From Pseudomonas sp. ICMP 561 (GTDB lineage Bacteria; Pseudomonadota; Gammaproteobacteria; Pseudomonadales; Pseudomonadaceae): DNA of 64,000 bases. The first letter of the stretch is position 1, and each line of letters opens with the position of its first letter. The notes under the pieces are model-generated. The model had not been told where the DNA came from, did not search any database, and worked only from the letters and a program-made list of their open reading frames with translations. The DNA lies in the NCBI RefSeq assembly GCF_002699985.1, contig NZ_LKBT01000001.1, positions 186,001 through 250,000 on the forward strand, read 5' to 3'. The translations under genes were made by a program, and so were the position numbers. This document shows positions 1 through 8,691 of this stretch, one piece after another.

Positions 1-386
1 TCGCTGAAGACCCGCTGGATGAAATTGATGAGTTGCCCAAAGGCAGTTATTGCATCGTCATGACCCACAACCATCAACTGGATCTGGAACTAACGGCCGC
101 AATTCTCAAGCGCGGCGACTTTGCCTACTTCGGTTTGATTGGCTCGAAGACCAAGCGGGTCAAATTCGAACATCGGTTACGTGATCGAGGTTTTGATTCG
201 GCACTGTTGCAGCGCATGCGCTGTCCGATGGGGCTGAGCGAAGTCAAAGGCAAGCTGCCTATCGAGATCGCCGTGTCGATTGCCGCCGAAGTCATCGCCA
301 CCTACAACGTCAATTTCGGGCAGCACAGCACCAACGCCGAGCCTGTTGCCAAACTGCTGCCGGTGTCTCGGCGCAGTCAGGTGTAA
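1..386 (+). CDS. xdhC: XdhC, xanthine dehydrogenase accessory protein (3' part only)
   Basis: The reading frame is open from base 3, so the gene begins before the window; about 127 C-terminal residues are present. XdhC binds molybdenum cofactor, helps its sulfuration, and loads it into the XdhB subunit of xanthine dehydrogenase. The visible part has the Rossmann-like C-terminal half of the family, with the glycine-rich YFGLIGSKTKR stretch and the later IEIAVSIAAEVIATYN segment. It precedes guaD on the same strand, the usual order in pseudomonad purine clusters (xdhA-xdhB-xdhC-guaD). The missing upstream genes are presumably just outside the window. Confidence 0.85.
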   Translation, partial: AEDPLDEIDELPKGSYCIVMTHNHQLDLELTAAILKRGDFAYFGLIGSKTKRVKFEHRLRDRGFDSALLQRMRCPMGLSEVKGKLPIEIAVSIAAEVIATYNVNFGQHSTNAEPVAKLLPVSRRSQV

Positions 387-446
387 CAACCGGGGCTCTG
401 GAGGAGCGATTTTTTCGCAATGCGTTTTGCCTGACTCACCGCCTCG

Positions 447-542
447 CCCGTAGGACTGGCTTTAGCCGGGAGGGGGCCGGTACATTCGCACAGTATTCTT
501 CGCCAGAAATAATGTCCTCCCGGCTAAAGCCGGTCCTACGGG
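447..542. repeat. REP-like/MITE-like palindromic element, family 1 (copy 1)
   Basis: About 96 bp with inverted ends reading CCCGTAGGACTGGCTTTAGC and GCTAAAGCCGGTCCTACGGG. The middle (CATTCGC...TTCTTCG-CAGA) is recognisable in the copies at 13563, 17849 and 20827 after reverse complementing as needed. It lies between xdhC and guaD and overlaps only the implausible upstream extension of guaD. Confidence 0.85.
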
Positions 543-577
543 TTCCTCGTTTACTGCGCGACTTTGATGAGACCTAT

Positions 578-1885
578 ATGAACCCAAGTAAAAAAGCCTA
601 CCGCGCTGCCATTCTGCACAGCGTTGGCGACCCGGCCGAAGTCGGCATTGAGGCCTCTTATCAATACTTCGCTGATGGTCTGATGCTGGTAGAAAACGGC
701 AAGATTGTAGCCCTTGGCCACGCAACCGAACTGCTGAATACACTTGGTCACGATGTCGAAGTGACCGAGTACAAGGACGCATTGATCACGCCTGGCTTCA
801 TCGACACCCACATCCATTTGCCGCAGACCGGCATGGTCGGCTCCTACGGCGAGCGCCTGCTGGACTGGCTCAACACTTACACCTTCCCGTGCGAAAAACA
901 GTTCGCTGATCCGGCGCATGCCGCCGAGGTCGCGGACATTTTCCTCAAGGAACTGCTGCGCAACGGCACCACCACTGCGCTGGTGTTTGGCAGCGTGCAC
1001 AAAGAGTCGGTGGAGGCGTTCTTTCAAGCGGCAGAAAAGCTCAACCTGCGGATGATCGCAGGCAAGGTGATGATGGATCGTAATGCTCCGGACTACCTCA
1101 CTGATACCGCAGAGTCGGGCTACGCCGACAGCAAGGCGTTGATCGAACGCTGGCACGGCAAAGGCCGTTTGCACTACGCGGTCACGCCGCGTTTTGCGCC
1201 GACCAGCACCCCGGAGCAACTGACGCTGGCTGGGCAACTGCTCGCCGAGTATCCCGACGTGTACATGCAGACTCACATCAGCGAGAACGTCGAAGAAGTG
1301 CAATGGGTAAAAGCGCTATTCCCGGAGCGCAGCGGTTATCTGGACGTGTATGACCATTTCAAACTGCTGGGCGAGCGCTCGGTATTTGCCCACGGCGTAC
1401 ACCTCTGCGACAGCGAATGTGCACGCCTTGCCGAGACCGGTTCAGCCATCGCCTTCTGCCCGACGTCGAACCTGTTTCTGGGCAGTGGCCTGTTCAACCT
1501 GCCCATGGCTGAAAAGCACAGGGTCAACGTCGGCGTCGGCACTGACGTGGGCGGCGGCACCAGCTTCTCGATCCTGCAGACTCTCAACGAAGCCTACAAA
1601 GTCATGCAGATGCAGGGTGCAAAACTGAGCCCTTTCAAATCGCTCTACCTGGCTACGTTGGGCGGCGCGCGGGCGTTGCGCCTCGATGACCGAATTGGCA
1701 GTCTGCAGGTGGGTAATGAAGCTGATTTTCTGGTGCTGGATTATCACGCCACGCCGCTGCTGTCCTATCGCTTGAAACAGGCCAAGGACATTGCCGAGAC
1801 GCTGTTTGTGCTGATGACACTGGGGGATGACCGGACGGTGCAGGAGACCTATTCGGCGGGGAGTCTGGTTCATAGCAGAAGCTGA
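578..1885 (+). CDS. guaD: Guanine deaminase
   Basis: Amidohydrolase that converts guanine to xanthine and ammonia, feeding xanthine dehydrogenase; cytosolic and zinc-dependent. The 435-residue protein has the metal-binding H-x-H (H78, H80, in DTHIHLPQTG), then QTHISEN, the FAHGVHLCDSE helix and the GVGTDVGGGTSFS loop with the catalytic aspartate, all characteristic of GuaD. Start chosen at ATG 578, because an in-frame ATG at 512 would translate the upstream REP-like palindrome. It follows xdhC on the same strand. Family length is usually about 430-440 residues, so it is full length. Confidence 0.95.
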   Translation: MNPSKKAYRAAILHSVGDPAEVGIEASYQYFADGLMLVENGKIVALGHATELLNTLGHDVEVTEYKDALITPGFIDTHIHLPQTGMVGSYGERLLDWLNTYTFPCEKQFADPAHAAEVADIFLKELLRNGTTTALVFGSVHKESVEAFFQAAEKLNLRMIAGKVMMDRNAPDYLTDTAESGYADSKALIERWHGKGRLHYAVTPRFAPTSTPEQLTLAGQLLAEYPDVYMQTHISENVEEVQWVKALFPERSGYLDVYDHFKLLGERSVFAHGVHLCDSECARLAETGSAIAFCPTSNLFLGSGLFNLPMAEKHRVNVGVGTDVGGGTSFSILQTLNEAYKVMQMQGAKLSPFKSLYLATLGGARALRLDDRIGSLQVGNEADFLVLDYHATPLLSYRLKQAKDIAETLFVLMTLGDDRTVQETYSAGSLVHSRS

Positions 1886-1901
1886 AGCCTGCAACCACGC
1901 T

Positions 1902-1989
1902 GTTGGAGCGAGGCTTGCCCGCGAAGAACAACAACGCGGTGCGTCTGGCGGACCGAGGTGCCTGGTTCGCGGGCAAGCCTCGCTCCAAC
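1902..1989. repeat. REP palindrome, family 2 (GTTGGAGCGAGGCTTGCCCG type)
   Basis: Inverted ends GTTGGAGCGAGGCTTGCCCG and CGGGCAAGCCTCGCTCCAAC around a 48-bp middle. It lies between the convergent guaD and GntR-family genes, where it could also form a transcript-ending hairpin. Confidence 0.85.
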
Positions 1990-2009
1990 GGCCCCCCTTA
2001 CCCCCTGAT

Positions 2010-2753
2010 CTACTTTTTCGTCCCCGCCATCACATGCGAAAACACCGCATGCAGATCATCCGACGCGCTGTCCTCGTCCAGACGGAGTTTGCTGTCGATG
2101 TGATCCATGTGATGCATCATCAGCTCTACCGCACGCTTCGCATCACGCGCTTCGATGGCGTCGATCAACTGGCTGTGTTCATCCCATGAACAGTGAGTGC
2201 GATTGCCGCTTTCATACTGGGCGATGATCAGCGAGGTCTGCGACACCAGGCTGCGCTGGAAACTGATCAGCGGACTGTTATTGGCCGCCACCGCCAACTG
2301 CAAGTGAAACTCACCGGACAGGCGAATGCCTGCGCCACGATCGCCTCTGGCAAAGCTGTCACGCTCGTCGTTGACCATTTGCCGCAAGGCCGCCAACTGT
2401 TGGGCCGTTGCATGCTCGACCGCCAATTCGGTAATGGCTTTTTCTACCAGTCGACGCGCGAAAAATACCTGGCGCGCTTCATCGATACTCGGGCTGGCAA
2501 CCACGGCGCCACGATTAGGGCGTAGCAGCACAACACCTTCGTGCCCAAGACGCGACAAGGCTCGACGAATGATCGTGCGACTCACGCCAAAAATTTCACC
2601 CAGCGCTTCCTCGCTCAGCTTGGTACCAGGCGCCAGACGCTGTTCAAGAATAGCCTCGAAAATATGCGCATAGACAATATCGTCCTGAGTACCGCTGCGT
2701 ACTGTTTTTTCAGTGCGTGGCTGCTTTTTGAAGGGTTGCAACGGTTCGTTCAT
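2010..2753 (-). CDS. GntR-family (FCD subfamily) transcriptional regulator
   Basis: A 247-residue DNA-binding regulator. The N-terminal winged helix-turn-helix (about residues 25-90: ILEQRLAPGTKLSEEALGE..SRTIIRRALSRLGHEG) is typical GntR; the all-helical C-terminal half (about 95-225) with FHLQLAVAANN and a late H-x-x-H pair (MMHHMDH) fits the metal- or ligand-binding FCD domain. Start taken at ATG 2753; an upstream in-frame start at 2819 is possible. Its place inside the purine-degradation cluster suggests it controls these genes in response to a purine intermediate (inference). Candidate TTGTATACAA-type operators lie before puuE and hiuH, and a TTGTACAC sequence lies at 2791 in its own upstream region. 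Confidence 0.85.
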   Translation of the reverse strand: MNEPLQPFKKQPRTEKTVRSGTQDDIVYAHIFEAILEQRLAPGTKLSEEALGEIFGVSRTIIRRALSRLGHEGVVLLRPNRGAVVASPSIDEARQVFFARRLVEKAITELAVEHATAQQLAALRQMVNDERDSFARGDRGAGIRLSGEFHLQLAVAANNSPLISFQRSLVSQTSLIIAQYESGNRTHCSWDEHSQLIDAIEARDAKRAVELMMHHMDHIDSKLRLDEDSASDDLHAVFSHVMAGTKK

Positions 2754-2815
2754 GAGCGCTCGAGGCAGTCGCCGGTAAAATGTCAGCGCATTGTACACGG
2801 CGACTTGTTCGCCGG

Positions 2816-2846
2816 GCATCGCGACACCCGCAGGGTGCTGCGATGC
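2816..2846. other. Strong hairpin between the toxin-like gene and the GntR gene
   Basis: GCATCGC-GA-CACCC and GGGTG-CT-GCGATGC form a stem of about 12 pairs with a two-base mismatch and a GCA loop. It lies 3' of the toxin-like gene and upstream of the GntR start, both on the minus strand. A TTTT run follows only on the plus strand, so a terminator role for the toxin-like gene is possible but not clear. Confidence 0.45.
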
Positions 2847-2864
2847 TTTTGAGCGCGGTGTCGA

Positions 2865-5800
2865 TCAGCGCTGGTTCATCGAAATGTCATCGGGCAAGCG
2901 CATGACGAATACCTGTGTGCCACGGCCCGCCTGGCTGGTGATATTGGTGCCCCCCAATAATTTGATCACTTTGCCTTGCTGCCTGGCCTGTTCAAGCGTG
3001 TGGGAAATGGGTTCTGCGGCATAGATGCGAATCAAGGGTTCGACCATCCCGTCTCCGTCCAGAGGATCGCGGAATGCACCACTCGGAGGGGTCGTAATAT
3101 CCCCGGTTGTTGAACGACGAAGATAGAGCAGGTAGACCTCTTCCTGCCCTGGACGACGAAACGCCATGAACTCACGCCCACCGACCGCCAACTGGTCATG
3201 CAGGATTTCGTAGCCGTTGCGCGTCAATACATCGCTCATCAGACCTCTGAGACTCTGGATGCTGCCCGGCAGCCTGGCCTCGGAAACCGATCTGATCAGC
3301 CATTCCACTGTCACGGGATGGTGGGTGGCAAAATCCAGACGTTCAAAGCTGTCCAGCGCGCTTTCATTACCGATGCTCCAGTGCAGTTGATTATCGGCCT
3401 GATTGGTCGGATGCGCCTTGTTGAGCATCAATAGCGGATCGTTCAATTGCGCCAGCGGCGCCGTTTGACCAGTACGCCACGCATTGACGGTGGCTTTGAG
3501 GTTGATCATGCGGGTTGCGGTCACGGCTGACGTCGACGGGTCGGCCATCTCGAACAGCTTATGCGCCAGCACCACATTCGTGATGTCGGTAAACCCCGGG
3601 CGACTCTCTGCGATATAGGCCTCGACTTTGCGATTGAATAGCGGGCCCTCCACCGCCCACTGACCTGTTGCCGGCTGATATTTCGCCATCATCGGCTGAT
3701 CGAAGGGATTGCGTCGAATCACCTCACTGAGTTCCGCAAAATTGCGGGACTGTGAATGCCTGCCAGGGTTGCGAATGAACGCAGTATTGGTCCTTCGCTG
3801 TCCGCCGGCGGGCAGGATTTCGTAAAACTTCTGACCGATGCGGATCACGTCGTAATCCTGAGCGAAGTCGAGCCGGTAGATCGGCGGGTTGACGCTGATC
3901 TGATCCAGCACAGCCATATTGTCCACCTGCTTTTCCCATCCCTTCCATGCATCGGCGCTGGCGGCCTGCCGGGAAGATCCCGCCACGGGTTGCGGCAGCC
4001 GACGGTCCGGCTCAACCTGTGGCGAATCAGGCTCCTTGCGTTTTGTTGGCGACGGTACAGTCTGAGGCGCTGGCGGGCGTCGGTATTGCTCAGCCCAGTC
4101 AGGCAACGATTTGGTCTTGCGGTAATGCTCGGCGAGCATCAACTCCATGCGCTGCTGTTGATCGACTGGGAAATCGAATTGATTCAGTAGTTCACGGGCC
4201 TGTCTGGTTCGAAAAGCGCTATTGCCATGGGCTTCAACCAGCAGTATCTCCGCGATCATTGAGCGTCCACCACCCTTGAGGCCGACATCGCTGTGATAGA
4301 CCCACTCCCCTCCCACCTGACGCACTGGTGGCTCGTAACCATGAGCAGCGGTTTTCTTCAGGCGCAAGGTCTGCTCCCCCGGCCGGCGGTAAACCCGGTA
4401 AGCCGAGCCTTGGTGATGGATGAACAGCTCACCGTTTTTCAGCCAGGTGCCCGCGTTATTTCCAGTCTGCGCGACGGCGCCTGACAGCGAGATATCGGCC
4501 TCGTAACCGACAAATTTTGGGATTCTGGAACGTCCGGACATCGATGGTAATGCGCGCCCCAGGCTCGTTAGCTGCCGCAAGCGGGTCGCTCGACGGGCTA
4601 CCACCACGAGAGCGCTCACGGTGCTCACTCCGGGGATTACCGAAAGCAGCACGTCGATCACCGAAAGCATCGTGCTACCGGCCGTCAACAGACCTTCATC
4701 AAGCTTGCCCGCCCTCAATGCCTTGCTTGCAGCATGACCATCACTCCAGCCGTCTTGCACACTGAACAACACGCCCAAACCCGGCACGAACGAGACAACG
4801 CCTCTGAAGAACATCAGATACAACCGGTTGCGCCGCTGATTGTGCTCCCCTTTGAGGTCGTGATTACTGCGCGCTTCGGTCAGGGATTTTTCGTAAAGCA
4901 GGTCCTCACGCACATGCAGTTGCTGCTCGCTGATCAACAGATCCAGCGCGGGCACTATCGCGACAAAACCTTCAAATCCACGCCTGAGTGCTTCCCGGAT
5001 ATAACGCTCGGCGGCAGCTTGCTCACTGGCGTTCTCCACACAGGACGCCAGCCAGGCCACCCGTGCAGGCAGACGCAGCAAGCTGCTGATCAGACGCTCG
5101 CGAGCTTCCTGCACACTGTCGGCCTCTATGAAGCACTCTCCATCCGGCGCCTGGGGCAGATACATCAGCACCTTGCCGCTCGCCTTGTGCTCGATGACGC
5201 TGATGCCTCGCAAGGTCCGGCTACTGCGCTCTCCTGTCAGAGCCTGGCCCGGTTTGAACACCAGTCGATTGATAAACACCCCTGCCTGGCTCAACACGGC
5301 AGTGAATCTGGCTTTAGCCGCCTGGGTCAGCAGTGCATAACCGGCCTCGCTCAATAGGCGACGCTGGCGTGCACAGAAGCCATCGAGAATGATGTGCAGC
5401 TCATAGGCTTTGATCATCAGCTCAGCGTCGCGGGCCGATGCCGGTGAGCGCAACTGGAACACCGAGCGCAGCAGGCTGCGATACTGTCCGGCGATATCCA
5501 GCTCGGGAATGATCTTGAGCAGGTAGTCTCCAGTAATGCGCTGCAAACCTGCCATCTGAGGCGATGGTGGATACGAGAGTTCAAGCATGCCCAACCTTGC
5601 GATGGTGTTCTCATCGCGGGCATCGAAGTTTTCCCGGGCCAGCCCGGACAGGCTCGACTGCACACGCGCTTCGCTGCCCTTCCAGGGCTTGTGATGCAAT
5701 GGGCTTCCATACTGCGGATCAATATCAACGTGACGATGGACGCTCTTCGGCAGATCTATGATCAGTTGATCGGCATCGATGTCCATCCTCAGGTCGTTTT

Positions 5801-6971
5801 TGATACGAGCATTCAGTTGCTGAGCAGTGAAGGCACTGAAGGTCGGAAGCTTAGCCGCCAGATGCGACTCCAGCCGAGCCGCAGCACTGTGAAATTCAGC
5901 CAGTCGGGTTGCGTATTCCTGACGTATTTCGAGAGGTGCATTGAGCAACCATACGGGAAATTGCGGCACCAGTTCGGCGGTACGTTGCTGTTCGGCAATC
6001 AGGTCGATGGCCCGCTCACGGGTTTCGCCAAGGGCTACACCGAGGTTGCTCACTCGCTCACGACTGTCTATCTCCAGGAGCGCGCTTGCCCGCGATGGCG
6101 GCCGTTCAGTCAAAACATCATCGTCTGATTCAACGCCATCGCGGGCAAGCGCGCTCCTACAGGAGTTGGGCTGCGTACACAGAACTTCAAGCGCCTTCAG
6201 CTGGGTGTTCACCCCATGCTGAATCGGCTTCATAGTGATCACACGGGTTACCAACGTTACCGGCGCCGCCATGGCTGCAGCGCGTTGCGTCGCGCTGACG
6301 TGGCGCCACAGCGTGGTTTCCTGCCCCGTGCTCAGGGTAAAACCCAGCCGGTCCTTGAGCGTCTGCAACGATTCGAATTTTTGCAGACCGCCCGCTTCAC
6401 CGGGCACGTACAGCAAAGCTGGTTCGATCAGCGCTGGAGTTTTCAGCGCCTGTTCAGTGGTAACGATCATTGCACCGCTGAACACCACGGGCTCGTCCGG
6501 ATCGCCAACGCCCACATCGAGATGCAGCACGTCGTCATCCGGCTCATCCGCAAGCCCTAACGCATACTGAAGTCGCTGCAAATCCGCCGCATTCAATATG
6601 CCTTCGCAGATCTGTAATTGAGCCTGGGCCAGCAACGCCGCCTGCCGCTGTGCGACCAGTTGCGGTTTCAACGCCAGCAATGCTTCGCTGTCGAGGGGGG
6701 CCGCAAGCAGCGTGCGCAGTGACTTGCCAGCAGCATGGAGCCGCATGCGGCACGTCTGATAAGCAGACAACACATCAACCTGTTCACAAGCCTCGCCCAC
6801 GTGATTGAGGATGCGTTGCAGGTGATCGGCGATGCGCCGCTGATTGAGGCTTTCCGGGAAGCTTTCCGGCAGGCTGTCGAAGGCTATCAGGTCGCAAGCC
6901 CGGCCCGTCCAGTGGGTGCCAGCGTCCGGGGTTGCGAGGGTTGTCGAATCATTCACAGGGTCATGCTCCAT
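2865..6971 (-). CDS. Large dermonecrotic-toxin-like (DUF6543-type) protein
   Basis: A 1,368-residue protein without a signal peptide, of the kind annotated in pseudomonads as dermonecrotic toxin/DUF6543 proteins. This family call rests on overall appearance and is moderate. The N-terminal ~690 residues are helix-rich and polar. Two hydrophobic stretches follow (about 715-735, FFRGVVSFVPGLGVLF, and 765-795, SVIDVLLSVIPGVSTV), resembling the membrane-insertion helices of such toxins. A Pro/Lys-rich linker (about 955-1000) then leads to a C-terminal region of ~370 residues with no motif I recognise. It is inserted between the GntR gene and hiuH, splitting the purine cluster on the same strand as both. 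A REP palindrome is translated at about residues 269-300. No small neighbouring gene looks like an immunity protein. Start is ATG 6971. Confidence 0.6.
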   Translation of the reverse strand: MEHDPVNDSTTLATPDAGTHWTGRACDLIAFDSLPESFPESLNQRRIADHLQRILNHVGEACEQVDVLSAYQTCRMRLHAAGKSLRTLLAAPLDSEALLALKPQLVAQRQAALLAQAQLQICEGILNAADLQRLQYALGLADEPDDDVLHLDVGVGDPDEPVVFSGAMIVTTEQALKTPALIEPALLYVPGEAGGLQKFESLQTLKDRLGFTLSTGQETTLWRHVSATQRAAAMAAPVTLVTRVITMKPIQHGVNTQLKALEVLCTQPNSCRSALARDGVESDDDVLTERPPSRASALLEIDSRERVSNLGVALGETRERAIDLIAEQQRTAELVPQFPVWLLNAPLEIRQEYATRLAEFHSAAARLESHLAAKLPTFSAFTAQQLNARIKNDLRMDIDADQLIIDLPKSVHRHVDIDPQYGSPLHHKPWKGSEARVQSSLSGLARENFDARDENTIARLGMLELSYPPSPQMAGLQRITGDYLLKIIPELDIAGQYRSLLRSVFQLRSPASARDAELMIKAYELHIILDGFCARQRRLLSEAGYALLTQAAKARFTAVLSQAGVFINRLVFKPGQALTGERSSRTLRGISVIEHKASGKVLMYLPQAPDGECFIEADSVQEARERLISSLLRLPARVAWLASCVENASEQAAAERYIREALRRGFEGFVAIVPALDLLISEQQLHVREDLLYEKSLTEARSNHDLKGEHNQRRNRLYLMFFRGVVSFVPGLGVLFSVQDGWSDGHAASKALRAGKLDEGLLTAGSTMLSVIDVLLSVIPGVSTVSALVVVARRATRLRQLTSLGRALPSMSGRSRIPKFVGYEADISLSGAVAQTGNNAGTWLKNGELFIHHQGSAYRVYRRPGEQTLRLKKTAAHGYEPPVRQVGGEWVYHSDVGLKGGGRSMIAEILLVEAHGNSAFRTRQARELLNQFDFPVDQQQRMELMLAEHYRKTKSLPDWAEQYRRPPAPQTVPSPTKRKEPDSPQVEPDRRLPQPVAGSSRQAASADAWKGWEKQVDNMAVLDQISVNPPIYRLDFAQDYDVIRIGQKFYEILPAGGQRRTNTAFIRNPGRHSQSRNFAELSEVIRRNPFDQPMMAKYQPATGQWAVEGPLFNRKVEAYIAESRPGFTDITNVVLAHKLFEMADPSTSAVTATRMINLKATVNAWRTGQTAPLAQLNDPLLMLNKAHPTNQADNQLHWSIGNESALDSFERLDFATHHPVTVEWLIRSVSEARLPGSIQSLRGLMSDVLTRNGYEILHDQLAVGGREFMAFRRPGQEEVYLLYLRRSTTGDITTPPSGAFRDPLDGDGMVEPLIRIYAAEPISHTLEQARQQGKVIKLLGGTNITSQAGRGTQVFVMRLPDDISMNQR
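6074..6163. repeat. REP palindrome (family 2) inside the toxin-like coding sequence
   Basis: Ends CAGGAGCGCGCTTGCCCGCG and CGCGGGCAAGCGCGCTCCTA flank a short middle. It is the same element as at 10244 and 21115 but lies in frame in the 1,368-residue gene, where it is read as CRSALARDG ... PSRASALLE. The frame stays open on both sides. Confidence 0.9.
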
Positions 6972-7058
6972 TGATCAAAGTCTCTGGAGCGTCCCGAATC
7001 TGCGAATGACTAAGTGACTACATAACTATTGCTTACAAAACTATTGCTGACAAAACAG

Positions 7059-7412
7059 TCAGCTGCCGCGATAGGTCGAATAGCTGTAGGGCGAAACCAG
7101 CAGGGGCACATGATAGTGGTCCTGCCCTGCATCAATCCCGAACCGCAGCACCACCACATCAAGAAAAGCCGGCTCTGCCAGCAGTGTGCCCCGCGCCCGA
7201 TAATAGTCACCTACATGGAACTGCAACTGGTAGACACCGGAACGGTAATCTTCGCCGTGCAACAAAGGCGCATCGCAACGGCCATCGCTGTTGGTCACCG
7301 CGTCGGCAAGCAATACCAAGCCTTCGTCTTGAACCCGATACAGCTGAATTTTGATGGAGCTGCCGGGGCAACCATGAGCGGCGTCCAAAACATGCGTCGT
7401 CAATTTTCCCAT
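7059..7412 (-). CDS. hiuH: 5-hydroxyisourate hydrolase
   Basis: Hydrolyses 5-hydroxyisourate, the product of urate oxidation, to OHCU, the substrate of UraD. The 117-residue protein has the transthyretin-related fold signatures: N-terminal LTTHVLDAAHG with the active-site histidine, the G-x-Y-QL-FHVGDYY segment, HYHVPLLVSPYSYSTY, and the diagnostic C-terminal YRGS that separates HIUases from transthyretins. ATG 7412 is preferred over an in-frame TTG two codons upstream. No signal peptide, so cytosolic. It is divergent from puuE across a 349-bp intergenic region. Confidence 0.95.
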   Translation of the reverse strand: MGKLTTHVLDAAHGCPGSSIKIQLYRVQDEGLVLLADAVTNSDGRCDAPLLHGEDYRSGVYQLQFHVGDYYRARGTLLAEPAFLDVVVLRFGIDAGQDHYHVPLLVSPYSYSTYRGS

Positions 7413-7515
7413 GACCAATCAATGCCCCGTTATGAAAGTAATGAGTGTGCAGTCGCACCCTATGAGTGCAGGCAGGCGACCAGACGATGCCGAATTAAGA
7501 CACTTTTACGAAAAT

Positions 7516-7525
7516 CTGTACACAA
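7516..7525. promoter_or_regulatory. Candidate regulator site (TTGTGTACAG on the minus strand)
   Basis: Lies about 100 bases upstream of hiuH in the hiuH-puuE divergent region. It shares TTGT-x-TACA with the perfect palindrome at 7711. Apart from these two sites I see no gene or strong structure in 7413-7761. Confidence 0.35.
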
Positions 7526-7710
7526 TAAATGCTGCTGGCAAAGCTCGGTGACAGCCTCTGTTCTGATGGACGCCGATTTATCGGGACCTCAGGAATTGAA
7601 TGGCTTTTTTGTGGATAACCTGACCAGTCAGGCAAGTTTCTTGCAGGTGTTCCTACCAAGGTTTCGAAACCAGCTGGATGGGAAATGGTAGTTACAATCC
7701 TCAAATCACT

Positions 7711-7720
7711 TTGTATACAA
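7711..7720. promoter_or_regulatory. Perfect palindrome TTGTATACAA upstream of puuE
   Basis: A 10-bp perfect palindrome 41 bases before the puuE GTG start. Short AT-centred palindromes of the TTGT..ACAA form are typical operators for GntR/FCD regulators, and such a regulator is encoded at 2010-2753. The assignment is inference. Confidence 0.45.
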
Positions 7721-7761
7721 TCTGCCCATCACAGGACTATTTGAATGAAAGGAAGACTGCA

Positions 7762-8691
7762 GTGAGTGCTGACTACCCTCGCGACCTGATCGGTTACGGC
7801 AGCAACCCGCCCCACCCACGCTGGCCGGGCAACGCGCGTATTGCGCTGTCCTTTGTGCTTAATTACGAGGAAGGCGGCGAGCGCAATATTCTGCATGGCG
7901 ACAAGGAGTCCGAAGCATTCCTGTCCGAGATGGTCTCCGCTCAACCGCTGCAAGGCGAGCGTAACATGAGCATGGAATCGCTCTATGAATACGGCAGCCG
8001 CGCGGGCGTATGGCGCATCCTCAAGCTGTTCAAGCAATTCGATATTCCGCTGACGATCTTTGCCGTGGCCATGGCAGCCCAGCGTCATCCGGATGTGATC
8101 CGCGCCATGGTCGCAGACGGTCATGAGATTTGCAGCCACGGCTATCGCTGGATCGACTATCAGTACATGGACGAAGCCAAGGAACGCGAGCACATGCTCA
8201 AAGCGATCCGCATCCTCACCGAGATTACCGGCGAACGTCCGCTGGGCTGGTACACCGGCCGCACCGGGCCCAACACCCGGCGTCTGGTCATGGAAGAAGG
8301 TGGCTTTCTCTACGATTGCGACACCTACGACGACGACCTGCCCTACTGGGAGCCGAACAACCCGACCGGCAAGGCGCATCTGGTGATCCCGTACACGCTG
8401 GACACCAACGACATGCGCTTTACCCAGGTGCAGGGTTTCAACAATGGCGATCAGTTTTTCCAGTACCTTAAAGACGCCTTCGATGTGCTGTATGCCGAAG
8501 GTGCAGACGCGCCGAAGATGCTTTCCATCGGTTTGCATTGCCGCCTGATCGGTCGACCGGCACGGCTCGCCTCTCTGAAGCGTTTTATCGAATACGCCAA
8601 AAGCCACGAGCAGGTCTGGTTTACGCGCCGGGTCGACATCGCGCGCCACTGGCACGCCGAACATCCCTATCAGCCGGAGACTGCGCGGTGA
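7762..8691 (+). CDS. puuE: Allantoinase PuuE (polysaccharide-deacetylase-like type)
   Basis: Opens the hydantoin ring of allantoin to give allantoate. The 309-residue protein belongs to the cofactor-independent PuuE family, not the amidohydrolase allantoinases. It has a NodB-like fold with SFVLNYEEGGERN near the N terminus, the ADGHEICSHGYRWIDYQ segment, and GWYTGRTGPNTRRL followed by YDCDTYDDDLPYW. The start is GTG 7762 (VSADYPRDLIGYG), preceded by GAAAGGAAG; an ATG at 7678 in the same frame would add 28 residues unlike the family. Its TGA overlaps the GTG of uraD, so the two are translationally coupled. Confidence 0.93.
   Translation: MSADYPRDLIGYGSNPPHPRWPGNARIALSFVLNYEEGGERNILHGDKESEAFLSEMVSAQPLQGERNMSMESLYEYGSRAGVWRILKLFKQFDIPLTIFAVAMAAQRHPDVIRAMVADGHEICSHGYRWIDYQYMDEAKEREHMLKAIRILTEITGERPLGWYTGRTGPNTRRLVMEEGGFLYDCDTYDDDLPYWEPNNPTGKAHLVIPYTLDTNDMRFTQVQGFNNGDQFFQYLKDAFDVLYAEGADAPKMLSIGLHCRLIGRPARLASLKRFIEYAKSHEQVWFTRRVDIARHWHAEHPYQPETAR

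Noticed and set aside
512..577. N-terminal extension of guaD to ATG 512
   Set aside because: It would translate the right arm of a REP-like palindrome; ATG 578 fits the family.
551..1303. 250-residue open frame antisense to guaD
   Set aside because: Shadow of a GC-rich coding sequence; no family resemblance, and guaD itself is certain.
7729..8664. 311-residue open frame antisense to puuE
   Set aside because: Mirror frame of a strongly conserved enzyme gene; composition is Val/His/Gly-rich with no motif.
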